The notes beneath the pieces were generated by a model. It was given only the letters and a program-made list of their open reading frames with translations. It did no database searches and had not been told where the DNA came from. A stretch of DNA of 43,219 bases from CAYFLR01 sp964343805. GTDB taxonomy: Bacteria > Bdellovibrionota_B > Oligoflexia > CAYFLR01. The translations under genes were made by a program, and so were the position numbers. Position 1 is the first letter of the stretch; each line of letters opens with the position of its first letter. This document shows positions 1-8,128 of the stretch, one piece after another. The stretch covers positions 1 to 43,219 of the forward strand of contig CAYFLR010000049.1 in the NCBI GenBank assembly GCA_964343805.1, given 5' to 3'.

Positions 1-699
1 TGATGAAAATGATTTAAAACTTTTTATCTGGGAGGGTATTTCTCCGGTTTGATGGTCAATGAGGTAGGCGTCGATTCCTAGTTTGGATGGACCTTCAATA
101 TCTCTTTCAATATTATCCCCAATCATACATACATCTTCGGCTGTAAGGTTTAGTTTGGCGAGGGCCATTTTATAGATGGCTAAATCTGGTTTTTCTGCCC
201 CTGATTCTTCACTGGAAACCATAAAATCTACATAGTCATCCAGTCCAAAGTAATGAAGCTTTCGATGTTGTAGGGAGGCAGAAGAGTCTGTGACAATGAC
301 GATTTTTAAATTTCTATGACGCAGTTCTTTGAAAAAATCAACAACTCCTTCGATCAGCTCTGCCTTTTCTAAAAATACGTCCCAGTATAAATTAGTCACC
401 TTTAGGGCATGGGGAATTATTGGGAAAGAGAGTTTTTCTAAAACCTTTTGGAAATAGAGCAATCGATTATGAGAAGAAGCCACCCCTGGGAGGNNNNNNN
501 NNNTTAAAAGTATAACTTTATCTTCAATTTGTAAATTTTTAACCTCTTTTTTAGCAATCAAAAAGGTCTCTTGTATCTGTTCTAAACTGGAACCTGTTAA
601 TTCAGAAATACGCTTTAATGAAGCTGCTTGAGCCTTCTCATGACAGGGCATATAACGGTAAAGGGTGTTGTCCAAATCAATTAATATTGCTTTTATCAT
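1..699 (-). CDS. HAD-superfamily hydrolase (phosphatase-like), C-terminus outside window
   Basis: The frame opens at an ATG at 699 and is still open at base 1, so 233 codons are seen and the C-terminus is missing. The HAD signatures are visible: motif I DLDNTLY at residues 8-14 (nucleophile D8, acid/base D10), motif II VTDSS, the motif III lysine in EKPD and motif IV GDNIERD. A helical cap region lies between motifs I and II, as in subfamily IA enzymes such as phosphoglycolate phosphatase or YjjG-type nucleotidases. The substrate cannot be told from the sequence. A 10-N gap at 494-503 lies inside the gene, and the frame is the same on both sides. A purine-rich stretch (GAGATAGTGAG) precedes the start. 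Probably cytoplasmic. The HAD family call is secure; the exact enzyme is not. Confidence 0.85.
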   Translation of the reverse strand, partial: MIKAILIDLDNTLYRYMPCHEKAQAASLKRISELTGSSLEQIQETFLIAKKEVKNLQIEDKVILLXXXXLPGVASSHNRLLYFQKVLEKLSFPIIPHALKVTNLYWDVFLEKAELIEGVVDFFKELRHRNLKIVIVTDSSASLQHRKLHYFGLDDYVDFMVSSEESGAEKPDLAIYKMALAKLNLTAEDVCMIGDNIERDIEGPSKLGIDAYLIDHQTGEIPSQIKSFKSFSS

Positions 700-725
700 C
701 TCACTATCTCTTTCGTTTTTCATTT

Positions 726-827
726 TTAAATCGGGATAGTATTATTGGCACAATTTTGTCTATAAAGAAACCCTTTTGCCTTGCCCTGAAGATTGTTGTG
801 TTGAAAAAGTTGGCATAGAATTTTCAT
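726..827 (-). CDS. possible 33-residue small protein
   Basis: A short frame starts at ATG 827, five bases after AGGAGG, and ends at TAA 728-726. The peptide begins MKILCQLFQ and has no recognisable family. The only support is the strong ribosome binding site, which lies inside a hairpin (833-859) shared with the plus-strand ORF at 865. It sits between that hairpin and the HAD gene start at 699 and could be a leader peptide for the latter. It may equally be chance. Confidence 0.25.
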   Translation of the reverse strand: MKILCQLFQHNNLQGKAKGFLYRQNCANNTIPI

Positions 828-832
828 AGATA

Positions 833-859
833 CCTCCTTCTAAACTTAATAGAAGGAGG
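833..859. promoter_or_regulatory. perfect inverted repeat carrying Shine-Dalgarno sequences for both strands
   Basis: CCTCCTTCT (833-841) and AGAAGGAGG (851-859) are perfect reverse complements around a 9-base loop. Read on the plus strand, the right arm is an ideal SD five bases before GTG 865. Read on the minus strand, the other arm is an ideal SD five bases before ATG 827. In either transcript the SD would be paired in a 9-bp stem, so translation could be gated by unfolding. No U-run follows the stem on either strand, which argues against a terminator. Confidence 0.5.
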
Positions 860-864
860 AAAAA

Positions 865-1086
865 GTGAAGTTAATTCAACTTGCTAATACCAAACGCTCT
901 GAAACACCAGGCACACGCATCGGTGTAGTAGATCGGCCAGTGAAGTGGGAGGAAATTTTAACTAGGAGGCTAGTGGGGCTTCATAGGTTTCTTCCTCATT
1001 TTTTACAAGAAGTTTATTTTAAAAGGCAGTATAGTAACTATTATGGTCCGAGAAATACTCTTTTTAGCCCGTTGCATGCTGATTAG
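865..1086 (+). CDS. small hypothetical protein, 73 residues
   Basis: The frame starts at GTG 865 with a near-perfect SD (AGAAGGAGG, 851-859) at good spacing and ends at 1086. The product is basic and aromatic-rich (RRLVGLHRFLPHF, FKRQYSNYYGPRN), with no signal peptide or transmembrane segment. I do not recognise a family. It stands alone between the HAD gene and the CAP lipoprotein gene. The SD is the main reason to believe it; non-coding transcription or a gene remnant is possible. Confidence 0.45.
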   Translation: MKLIQLANTKRSETPGTRIGVVDRPVKWEEILTRRLVGLHRFLPHFLQEVYFKRQYSNYYGPRNTLFSPLHAD

Positions 1087-1128
1087 AGTATCTTTTGTAA
1101 AAAAACATCAATCTTTAGGGCATGGTAT

Positions 1129-2397
1129 ATGTTGAAGTTAGGGATGCTAGCAATACTATTTTTACTTTTTTCCTGTGACGAAGAGGAAAAAGACAAGGAA
1201 GTTCCGGCAGATTACAAGGTGGATGCCAGTCTCAATAAGGCAAAAACTGAAGACTATGATTATCTAAATGAGATTCGTAAAGAGGCGGGGCTGATCACCT
1301 ATAAGAAAAACGAGGTGTTAGAACAGTCTGCTTTAAATCATGCATATTATCTCTCTATTAACGATTTGAGAGGGCATGTGGGTTCTAGTGATAAGGAAGG
1401 GTTTACCGGAGAAAGTGCGGGGGATCGAGCTGAATTTGCAGGATATCAGGCATACAAAACCGTGGGAGAAGTGGTCTCTTACCGAGATACGGCCAAAAAA
1501 TCTATCGACTCTTTAATGTCAGCTATTTATCATCGGAATAATTTACTCAATTTGAATAGGGATGAGATTGGAATAGGTTATTTAGAACCGAAGGATGAAG
1601 ATTCCAATGGCCGATTTGTTGCTAATAACGGCAATGGTAAAGTGGCAGAGCTATGTGCTAAAGGAGAGAATTACTCGGGTAAAGGGAAATATTATAAAGT
1701 TTGTGATCCGGAGATCAAAGTGGGAGAGGAGCCTTATTTGGCTGCCAAAAATGCCAACCTTGATACCAATCCAGAGATGGTGATTTGGCCACCGGATGGA
1801 GCAGAGGGAATACAGCCTGTTTTTTATGAGGAAACTCCAGACCCTCTGCCTGATTATGGAGTGTCTGGCTATCCAGTTTCTATGGTATTTAATAGTAAGA
1901 AGGTTGAAAAAGTGGAGGTTAAATCCTTGGAGATTTATACCAAGGAAGATGGTGCTAAGATAGAGGATGTGAGGTTTCTAAACGAGTCTTCGGATCCCAG
2001 TAAGAAGTTTACAAGTCATCAATTTGTTTTATTTCCTTTGGCCCGCTTAAAATACAATACTGCTTATTTAGTGAAAGCCAGTTGGATTCAAGATGATGAA
2101 GAAAAGAGTAAAGAGTGGTCTTTTACCACCAAAGATTTGGGGGGTGAAACCTTTGAGATAGAAGAAAAAACCTCCTCTTTCGAAGTGAAGTCAGGAGAGA
2201 CTTACTACTTGTACAATCCCCCTTATAAAGATCCTCCCACTGGCTCTAGAAAGTACCAACCGGATAAAGGGGTTACCTTTGAGCGGGAAAGTGTCGATTC
2301 AAGTACTTTACAGGTTAAGGTGAGTGGGGATGCTGGTGGTAAAGTCACTGTCACTTACCCGGATGGTAAAGTTGTAACTCTAGTTATTAAGGCTTAG
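1129..2397 (+). CDS. CAP/SCP-domain (YkwD-like) lipoprotein
   Basis: The 422-residue product begins with a lipoprotein signal peptide (LFLLFSC, lipidated Cys about residue 16) followed by a charged linker (DEEEKDKE). Residues about 40-150 show the CAP-superfamily pattern of YkwD-type proteins: LNEIRKEAGL, SALNHAYYLSIND, GHVGS, FTGESAGDRAEFAGY, GEVVSY and SLMSAIYHRNNLLN, with the conserved His and Glu of the CAP cavity. Residues about 190-330 form a beta-rich Ig-like region beginning PEMVIWPPDGA, and the last 80 residues look like another small beta domain. Bacterial CAP proteins are exported and often linked to cell-wall or adhesion roles, but their activity is mostly unknown. The start is ATG 1129 because the signal peptide begins there; its SD is weak. 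It converges with the gene ending at 2407. Confidence 0.8.
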   Translation: MLKLGMLAILFLLFSCDEEEKDKEVPADYKVDASLNKAKTEDYDYLNEIRKEAGLITYKKNEVLEQSALNHAYYLSINDLRGHVGSSDKEGFTGESAGDRAEFAGYQAYKTVGEVVSYRDTAKKSIDSLMSAIYHRNNLLNLNRDEIGIGYLEPKDEDSNGRFVANNGNGKVAELCAKGENYSGKGKYYKVCDPEIKVGEEPYLAAKNANLDTNPEMVIWPPDGAEGIQPVFYEETPDPLPDYGVSGYPVSMVFNSKKVEKVEVKSLEIYTKEDGAKIEDVRFLNESSDPSKKFTSHQFVLFPLARLKYNTAYLVKASWIQDDEEKSKEWSFTTKDLGGETFEIEEKTSSFEVKSGETYYLYNPPYKDPPTGSRKYQPDKGVTFERESVDSSTLQVKVSGDAGGKVTVTYPDGKVVTLVIKA

Positions 2398-2406
2398 ATA
2401 AGTGGC

Positions 2407-3054
2407 TTATTCTGCCTCTAATCTCAGGTTTTCATCATTAGATATAGTTGAGTAACAACCGCTGCGAGTAGGAGTGTCCATTAATGTGATCGGGGATTCA
2501 GCTTCCCTTTCATTAAGACCAAACGCTCTTAGCAGCAATTGGCCAATGGATCTCAGTTCTTCAATGGTTCCGCAGATCTGGACGCTTTTGCTATTGATGA
2601 TGATTCTGTCAATGAGGTCATTCTCTTGATCATAGTCTACTCGGATATATCCTCCGAGATCCACTTCGCAAGAGCCACCAATGGCGTTGTGATAAGGGGT
2701 CATGCTGCCATTCCCATTTACAAAGAATATGAGCTCATTATCATCATTGATCTGAAAACTCATCTTGTTTCCCCCTCGTCCACCATAGTATCTACCATCT
2801 CCAGCTCTCCTACGCTCATAGAGCTTGGAACTTCTGGTTCTAATTTGGGAAACCTTGATAAGAGCTGAACGTATGTCTTGTTTTGACATGGAGGAGCTTA
2901 TTATTATTACATTTGTATCACTATCAAGCTCGCATCGTTCTTTGATAGAACTGCTAATGTCTTCATAGTTTGGGGCTTCTTCTGTAGCAAGTATTAGAGA
3001 GGAAAAAAGTAAGGTGATCATTGCCAAGTAGGGCTTTGATAAGAATAGTTTCAT
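2407..3054 (-). CDS. secreted protein of unknown function
   Basis: I chose ATG 3054 rather than an upstream in-frame start at 3201 because AAAGGAG lies 8-10 bases before it and the protein then opens with a clean signal peptide (MKLFLSKPYLAMITLLFSSLILA, cleavage about residue 23). The 215-residue product has a basic RRRAGDGRYYGGRGG segment near the middle, a beta-rich portion (FQINDDNELIFFVNGNGS) and four Cys in the mature part, suggesting disulfides in the periplasm or outside the cell. No family is recognised. It lies 113 bases downstream of the M15 peptidase gene on the same strand and may share its transcript. Confidence 0.7.
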   Translation of the reverse strand: MKLFLSKPYLAMITLLFSSLILATEEAPNYEDISSSIKERCELDSDTNVIIISSSMSKQDIRSALIKVSQIRTRSSKLYERRRAGDGRYYGGRGGNKMSFQINDDNELIFFVNGNGSMTPYHNAIGGSCEVDLGGYIRVDYDQENDLIDRIIINSKSVQICGTIEELRSIGQLLLRAFGLNEREAESPITLMDTPTRSGCYSTISNDENLRLEAE

Positions 3055-3167
3055 TTTTACATCTCCTTTCATATTTAATAGGCTAGTTATACTCTGTTTT
3101 ATGAAAAACGCAAGAAATAATGAGGTTATGTGTATAGAAAGGATAAAATGATAGTGATTATTAGAAG

Positions 3168-4022
3168 TTATAGCTGGAGGTTTAAATAGTCTGCCAACCA
3201 TAAACTGTTTTCATACATATAAGTGGCGGGTTCTATTCCAATATATCGCCAGTGCCAGGGCTCGAAATAATATCCTGTTTTCTCAGAGTAGCCTTTCTCT
3301 CCGTCTGTGCCTTTTGGATAGCTGAGAACAAATCCATAGAGATGAGCATTATTTTGCAACCATTTAAATACTTCGGTTTCAGCAAAACTAGAGTCTATTT
3401 TCCACTCTAATAAATTGGTTGTGAGATCCACCGCTGTACCCAATTGATGCTCACTTCTGCCCGGGTAGGCACTTATTTTTGCTGTTATTTCCTTCGCTCG
3501 CTGCCAAATTTCTAAATCGGTGGCTTGCTCTCCTAGCTCCTTTTTAGCCTGTTTTTTATTGGCCATTGCCTTCCAGTAGAAGGTAAGACATTGAAAGTCG
3601 TAGGGTCTAAATGCCGAATAAATTCTTAGCTCAATTTCAGGTGAAACGCTTGCTGTAAAGGCTGTAAACAAATTCTTATAAGCCTCATAAGCTTCTTTTC
3701 TTAACTGGGTAATATAATTCTCATCAGTGATTTTGGGGGCAAGGTAATTTATTTCCACAGGTACCAAATCATCAGGCATCCATATGGCTAATTGATTTTC
3801 AGGTTCTTTGTTTACCTTAGTTAAAAGGCTGTCTCCCTGGACTTTTCCGGGAATGAAGTTGCCTTTTTCGCAATGATCTTCTTCGATCCAATCCACTCTA
3901 TATGCCTTGGGTGTGGCATCCCCCTCCTCTTCTTTTTGGCAATTATTTAGGATCGTAAATAGTAATAAGAGAATGAGAGGTTTAATAAGCGGGCTCCACA
4001 AGTAGTTAATTTGCAGTATCAC
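3168..4022 (-). CDS. M15-family D-alanyl-D-alanine carboxypeptidase (VanY-like), probable lipoprotein
   Basis: The 284-residue protein has an N-terminal hydrophobic segment ending in NNC (Cys28), a loose lipobox, then the M15B/LAS peptidase fold. The metal site is complete: RSEHQLGTAVDL gives zinc ligands H192 and D199, and FEPWHWRYIG gives catalytic E254 and ligand H257. YSAFRPYDFQ (residues 135-144) contains the conserved Arg of the substrate pocket. Such enzymes trim the terminal D-Ala from peptidoglycan peptides in the periplasm. The start is a GTG at 4022, 17 bases inside the end of the receiver-kinase gene, so the two are probably translationally coupled. The pairing suggests that the regulator and this wall enzyme belong to one response, but no direct evidence links them. 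Confidence 0.9.
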   Translation of the reverse strand: MILQINYLWSPLIKPLILLLLFTILNNCQKEEEGDATPKAYRVDWIEEDHCEKGNFIPGKVQGDSLLTKVNKEPENQLAIWMPDDLVPVEINYLAPKITDENYITQLRKEAYEAYKNLFTAFTASVSPEIELRIYSAFRPYDFQCLTFYWKAMANKKQAKKELGEQATDLEIWQRAKEITAKISAYPGRSEHQLGTAVDLTTNLLEWKIDSSFAETEVFKWLQNNAHLYGFVLSYPKGTDGEKGYSEKTGYYFEPWHWRYIGIEPATYMYENSLWLADYLNLQL

Positions 4023-5124
4023 TTTCTGTGGCTAAATAGGGAAGGGAGAGGGAGACAACCGTCCCTTTTTGGGGTTCGGATTCTATTTGAATATCTCCTT
4101 CCATATTTTTAACTAAAGAGAGACTAATAGAAAGACCCAATCCTAGTCTTTTTTCTCCCTGTTTACCTGAGAAGAAAGGGGTGAATACCTGATCCAAATG
4201 TTCTTCACATATACCGTGCCCTTGATCACTTACCTTCAAAACAAACTTCTTATCTTGATTAGAAGTGGCCACTTGGATTTTTCCTTTGCCTTTGTCTATC
4301 ATAGATTCAAAGGCGTTTGTGAGGATATTGGTGAGAATGATTTGGAAACTCCGCAGATGAATTTTTACATTTTGGAATTCTGCTTCTAAGTTTTCAACCA
4401 CTTCAACATGTCCTTTGCGATAGAGGGGTTTGAAGGCCTGAAGTGTCTCAGAGATTAACTGATGTAGATTAAAAGGAGTTAATGTCTCCCCTTCGAGTGA
4501 GGTATGGTTTTTTAAGTGTTTAACCACGGAGCTGATTTGCTCTAATGCCTTCTGATTACGTGTGAAGTGTTCATTGATTTCAGGGGAGAAGAGGTTTTTA
4601 TCTTTTATAAAGCCTACGAGTCTTTCAAAATTAGCTTTGACACTGGCTAGAGGACCACTGATTTCATTGGCTACTCCAGCGGTGATAACACCAATCGATG
4701 AGCTTTTAAAAGCTTCCATGTATTTTACTTCAGCTTGTTTAAGCCTTTCGATCAGATTATGTTCCTTTACAGCTCTTTCGGTTGTAATAAGAAGATCGTC
4801 CTCTTTGAAGGGTTTTTCCAGGTAGTCGAATGCCCCGCTTCTAATGGCAGATATAATTGTCTCTTTGTCGCCGTGTCCTGTAATGAGGATAACGATGATG
4901 TCTGGGTAAAGGTTTCTCACTTCTGCCAAAAGACTGAGACCATCTTTACCAGGCATTCGTATATCTGAAATAATGATATTGATTTCTTCTTGCTCTAATA
5001 GAGTAAGAGCTTGATCGGAAGATCCAGCTGTCTTAACAGTATAATCACGGGAGAGCATTTCAGAGATTAAAATCTGAGCTCCCGGTTCATCATCTACGAT
5101 GAGTATTGTCGGTTGTTTTTCCAT
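4006..5124 (-). CDS. receiver-histidine kinase fusion with degenerate H-box (pseudokinase candidate)
   Basis: Residues 1-120 are a complete CheY-like receiver: acidic D11/D12, phospho-acceptor D54 in SDIRMPG, T82 and K104 in EKPF. Residues about 130-205 align with a HisKA dimerisation helix pair, but the H-box reads AGVANEISGPL, so the usual phospho-accepting His is Asn153. Residues about 215-365 are an HATPase_c domain with N-box (NILTNAFESM), G1 (DQGHGI), F (FTPFF) and G2 (LGLGLSIS) boxes all intact. The normal form AGVAHEINNPL is seen in the kinase at 9023-10777 in this window. The protein should take phosphate on D54 and bind ATP but cannot autophosphorylate at the usual site; a phosphatase or scaffold role is possible. 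No DNA-binding output domain is present. Confidence 0.9.
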   Translation of the reverse strand: MEKQPTILIVDDEPGAQILISEMLSRDYTVKTAGSSDQALTLLEQEEINIIISDIRMPGKDGLSLLAEVRNLYPDIIVILITGHGDKETIISAIRSGAFDYLEKPFKEDDLLITTERAVKEHNLIERLKQAEVKYMEAFKSSSIGVITAGVANEISGPLASVKANFERLVGFIKDKNLFSPEINEHFTRNQKALEQISSVVKHLKNHTSLEGETLTPFNLHQLISETLQAFKPLYRKGHVEVVENLEAEFQNVKIHLRSFQIILTNILTNAFESMIDKGKGKIQVATSNQDKKFVLKVSDQGHGICEEHLDQVFTPFFSGKQGEKRLGLGLSISLSLVKNMEGDIQIESEPQKGTVVSLSLPYLATESDTAN

Positions 5125-5224
5125 TCTAAAAGTCTCGTGTTAACTATTTTTACTTTTCATAACTACTTATTCTAACCTGATTTATATAGATACAAAACAA
5201 AAAAGAACTTGCAGCGGGCAAAGT

Positions 5225-5440
5225 TGGCGTTTTGTGGATGGCAAACCTATTGTCAATAAATGGAAGAGAATGGATCTAATACCTGCTACCACCAAAGAGT
5301 CAGATGAATTTAGTCATGATCTTAAGCAGTGAGGGTTTAAGTTTGTAGGATCAAGCATAATGTATGCCCATATGCAAGCCGTGGGTATGGTTAATGATCA
5401 TCTAGTGGATTTTTTTAGATCCAAAGAACTTCTTCCTTAA
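5225..5440 (+). pseudogene. tag: decayed 3' fragment of tag, DNA-3-methyladenine glycosylase I
   Basis: Translated in one frame, this stretch matches the C-terminal third of Tag: WRFVDGKPIVNKW, PATTKESDEFSHDLK, then GFKFVGSSIMYAHMQA and VGMVNDHLVDFF. An in-frame TGA at 5330-5332 replaces the codon before GFKFVG, where functional Tag usually has Arg. The fragment ends at TAA 5438-5440. The N-terminal two thirds, including the base-recognition residues, are absent, and the Cys that follows VNDH four residues later in functional Tag (a zinc ligand) is Phe here. It fills most of the 379-base space between the genes at 5124 and 5504, so it is a relic rather than a gene. Confidence 0.85.
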
Positions 5441-5503
5441 GGTAGTTTTAAAATTATCTTTTAAGTATTATAATTGGCAAAACCATAAATACGTGAGGAA
5501 ATT

Positions 5504-8128
5504 ATGTACCGATATATCACTTGGACTGCGATGCTCTTTGTTTATTTGATTTTGGCTTGCGAAGAAAAGGATCCTGAAGAGGAAAACCTGGATGAGGATA
5601 ATCAAAACTCCAATATGCAAGATCAAGCGGGCTTAGTGGATAGTGATTTTACCATTGCTGGTACCTTAAATTTACCTGATTCCTATGGCGATGCGAGTGA
5701 AGAATTACTGCAAAATAACCCAGTGGAACTACAGGATATAGCCGGGACTACCTTAGCCTCTGGTTATAGTGACGAACAAGGGAACTATTCTATAGAGGCG
5801 GCCAGTACCTTACTGCTCGATCCATCTGCTACATTAGTCAAAGGGGAGGAAAGTAATTATCAGATAGTAAGTATCATTGAAGAGGATGGCGATGGGAAGG
5901 TTCTTGGAGTGAAACAACCCCTTTCTCTCTCAAAAAGTGCCGTTAAAAATGGAGTTGTAAAAGCTGGTGCGAGTCTGTTTGCGGAAGTGGCTGCAATTAA
6001 GGGGGTGGTCAGTTTTGTTCATCCAGATGGGACGGTGAATGATTACATTGCAAAAATTGGAACAGATGTCTACCTTCCAGGCTTCTCTTTTATTGCCAAA
6101 ACGGATCACTTAGGACAATTTCTGATTTTATATGTTCCTGCCGCAGAATATGTGCTTCGTATTGAGCGAGGATCCATTAGTTATGAACAAGATATAAAAG
6201 TGGACGAGAGCACCACCTTAAATCTTGGAACCATTGAAATTCAAACAGACACCGAAGCTCCGAAGACTATCTCCGGAGTGGATTCCACTGATTATAAGAA
6301 CCCTTTTTGTGTCCATCTTTCCACCGACGAGAAGGGAGCCGCTATTTATTTTACTACCGATGGATCGAACCCTCAGGTAGATGCCGCTTTTAAATATCCT
6401 CCCAGTTCTTTAGTCAGCTGTGGTGCCAGTACCGATTGTCCAATTTGTATTCAAAATAGATCCACGATGCTTAAATATTTTGCTGTAGACACGGCAGGAA
6501 ATGCCGAGAGCATTCATTCCAATTTTTATTTTTATAATGAGAAATGGTCTGATCCTCAAGATAAGCAAGCCCCAACCACCACCCTTGATATCACCAAAGG
6601 GACATGTAAGAGTGATAATCAAGTAACCGGAGGATTTACTTGCACCTCAGGTGTCACTTTTTCTTTGAATACCCAGAGTATGGCTGAAGGAGCTATGTAT
6701 TATGCACTTACCGGATTAGGTGAAAGTGCGCCCTCCTCCTCATCCTTCCAGGAATATACCTTTCCGGTGGAATTAAGTTCTAGCAAGGTTGTTTATTACT
6801 ATACCCAAGACTGGGCAGGGAATATAGAAACGGTAAATAGCACATCCATAAAGATATATTCTTGGTCGATTTTTCCTATAGAAGGGGAGGGCACCGGAGT
6901 GGGAATGGGAAATAATGCTGCTGTGACTTTGAATAAAACTCGCAATGAGTTGGTCCTCTATGTGAACGATTTTACCATTGAAAATCATGATGTAACTTTT
7001 ACCCTTGATTTGGCCGGCAATCCAGCCTCCCTTGACCAATGGATTGAGACCTATGTGGATGGCATTAATAGCGATGGAACACCTGGAAGTGATAATGATC
7101 ATTTGCGGCTTTTTGATGCCCCTAACACGGCCAATGCCATAAGACACAGCCGCTCCATATTTCTATTTGATGCTTCTACTGCAACATCACCAAAAAGGCT
7201 GGTTCTGCTGGCCTTGCAGGAGAATTATGATCATTCAAATAGTGACGAAGAGATTTATATTAAACCCAAATTGTATTATCAGAAAGATGGGGATTGGACA
7301 ACTTTTAGTGAATCTGCCAATGGAGATGAACAGGCTCCTAAACTAAATTGCCAGACCACTGAAGTGAATGGAGATGGGAAATGTTTAGATGCCTATTTTT
7401 CAGCAGGTCCGATGGAGGTCAATGGAGAGTTACGGCTCCTGGCCTTACTTTATGACGAAGTAAATGGAGGGAACGAAGATAATGTCAATTATGGTTATGA
7501 AGTCACCTTCGATTGGTCCAATTTTAAAACTATTTGGACCCGTATTGATGAGAATGGAGGGGGAGAAGATGATCCAGATAATCTAATCAGTACCGAGTTA
7601 GACCAATTACATCTCTATCCGAGTCGCAACCATTTTGGCTATACTTCCATGACCTTTGATTCGAGTTCAGACCTTATGGTGTTATTCGGATTTGAACGCA
7701 ATGGAATCAGTGAAGTGAAAACTTATAACTATGGAGTGAACAGCGATCAACGTTGGAAATCTACCTCCTACAAGAGCTATCAAACCCCTCATGTGTTTGG
7801 TTGTATGACCTATGATGAAAGGCGTGACACTACCATTTATTTTGGAGGTTCCTCTTACTATAACCATAATCCTGCTGATCCTAACTGTGGAGAGTGGACA
7901 GTGAATTGCACAGGCGCAGACAGCTATTCTTCTTGGAGCTCTGCTGAAGATAAAACTTGGGAACTGGACAGTGAAAAAGGGTGGGTCGAAATTCAACCTG
8001 TTTGGTCTCCACCCGCTATGTCGCGATGTAATCTCTTTTATAATCCCAATGATGGGAAAAGTTATCTCTATGGAGGTTTCTCAAAAACCGGTTATAAGTT
8101 TGACCGTCTTTGGGTCTATGGTCCATAG
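5504..8128 (+). CDS. large multidomain surface lipoprotein (carboxypeptidase-regulatory-like, chitobiase-C-like, Kelch-like)
   Basis: The 874-residue lipoprotein has a signal ending LILAC (Cys19) and an acidic Asn-rich linker (EEKDPEEENLDEDNQN). Residues about 50-110 and 165-245 resemble carboxypeptidase-regulatory-like beta-sandwiches (GYSDEQGNYSIEA, AKTDHLGQFLILYVPAAEY). Residues about 255-340 contain AAIYFTTDGSNP, the hallmark of chitobiase/hexosaminidase C-terminal-type domains, with a related repeat about 355-455. The C-terminus (about 720-874) has Kelch-like blades (HVFGCMTYDERRDTTIYFGG, SRCNLFYNPNDGKSYLYGG). The central part is unassigned. Such mosaics are usually surface-exposed binding proteins; the ligand is unknown. 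The start follows GTGAGGAAATT, a good SD. The 3' end overlaps the convergent muramidase gene by 13 bases. Confidence 0.75.
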   Translation: MYRYITWTAMLFVYLILACEEKDPEEENLDEDNQNSNMQDQAGLVDSDFTIAGTLNLPDSYGDASEELLQNNPVELQDIAGTTLASGYSDEQGNYSIEAASTLLLDPSATLVKGEESNYQIVSIIEEDGDGKVLGVKQPLSLSKSAVKNGVVKAGASLFAEVAAIKGVVSFVHPDGTVNDYIAKIGTDVYLPGFSFIAKTDHLGQFLILYVPAAEYVLRIERGSISYEQDIKVDESTTLNLGTIEIQTDTEAPKTISGVDSTDYKNPFCVHLSTDEKGAAIYFTTDGSNPQVDAAFKYPPSSLVSCGASTDCPICIQNRSTMLKYFAVDTAGNAESIHSNFYFYNEKWSDPQDKQAPTTTLDITKGTCKSDNQVTGGFTCTSGVTFSLNTQSMAEGAMYYALTGLGESAPSSSSFQEYTFPVELSSSKVVYYYTQDWAGNIETVNSTSIKIYSWSIFPIEGEGTGVGMGNNAAVTLNKTRNELVLYVNDFTIENHDVTFTLDLAGNPASLDQWIETYVDGINSDGTPGSDNDHLRLFDAPNTANAIRHSRSIFLFDASTATSPKRLVLLALQENYDHSNSDEEIYIKPKLYYQKDGDWTTFSESANGDEQAPKLNCQTTEVNGDGKCLDAYFSAGPMEVNGELRLLALLYDEVNGGNEDNVNYGYEVTFDWSNFKTIWTRIDENGGGEDDPDNLISTELDQLHLYPSRNHFGYTSMTFDSSSDLMVLFGFERNGISEVKTYNYGVNSDQRWKSTSYKSYQTPHVFGCMTYDERRDTTIYFGGSSYYNHNPADPNCGEWTVNCTGADSYSSWSSAEDKTWELDSEKGWVEIQPVWSPPAMSRCNLFYNPNDGKSYLYGGFSKTGYKFDRLWVYGP

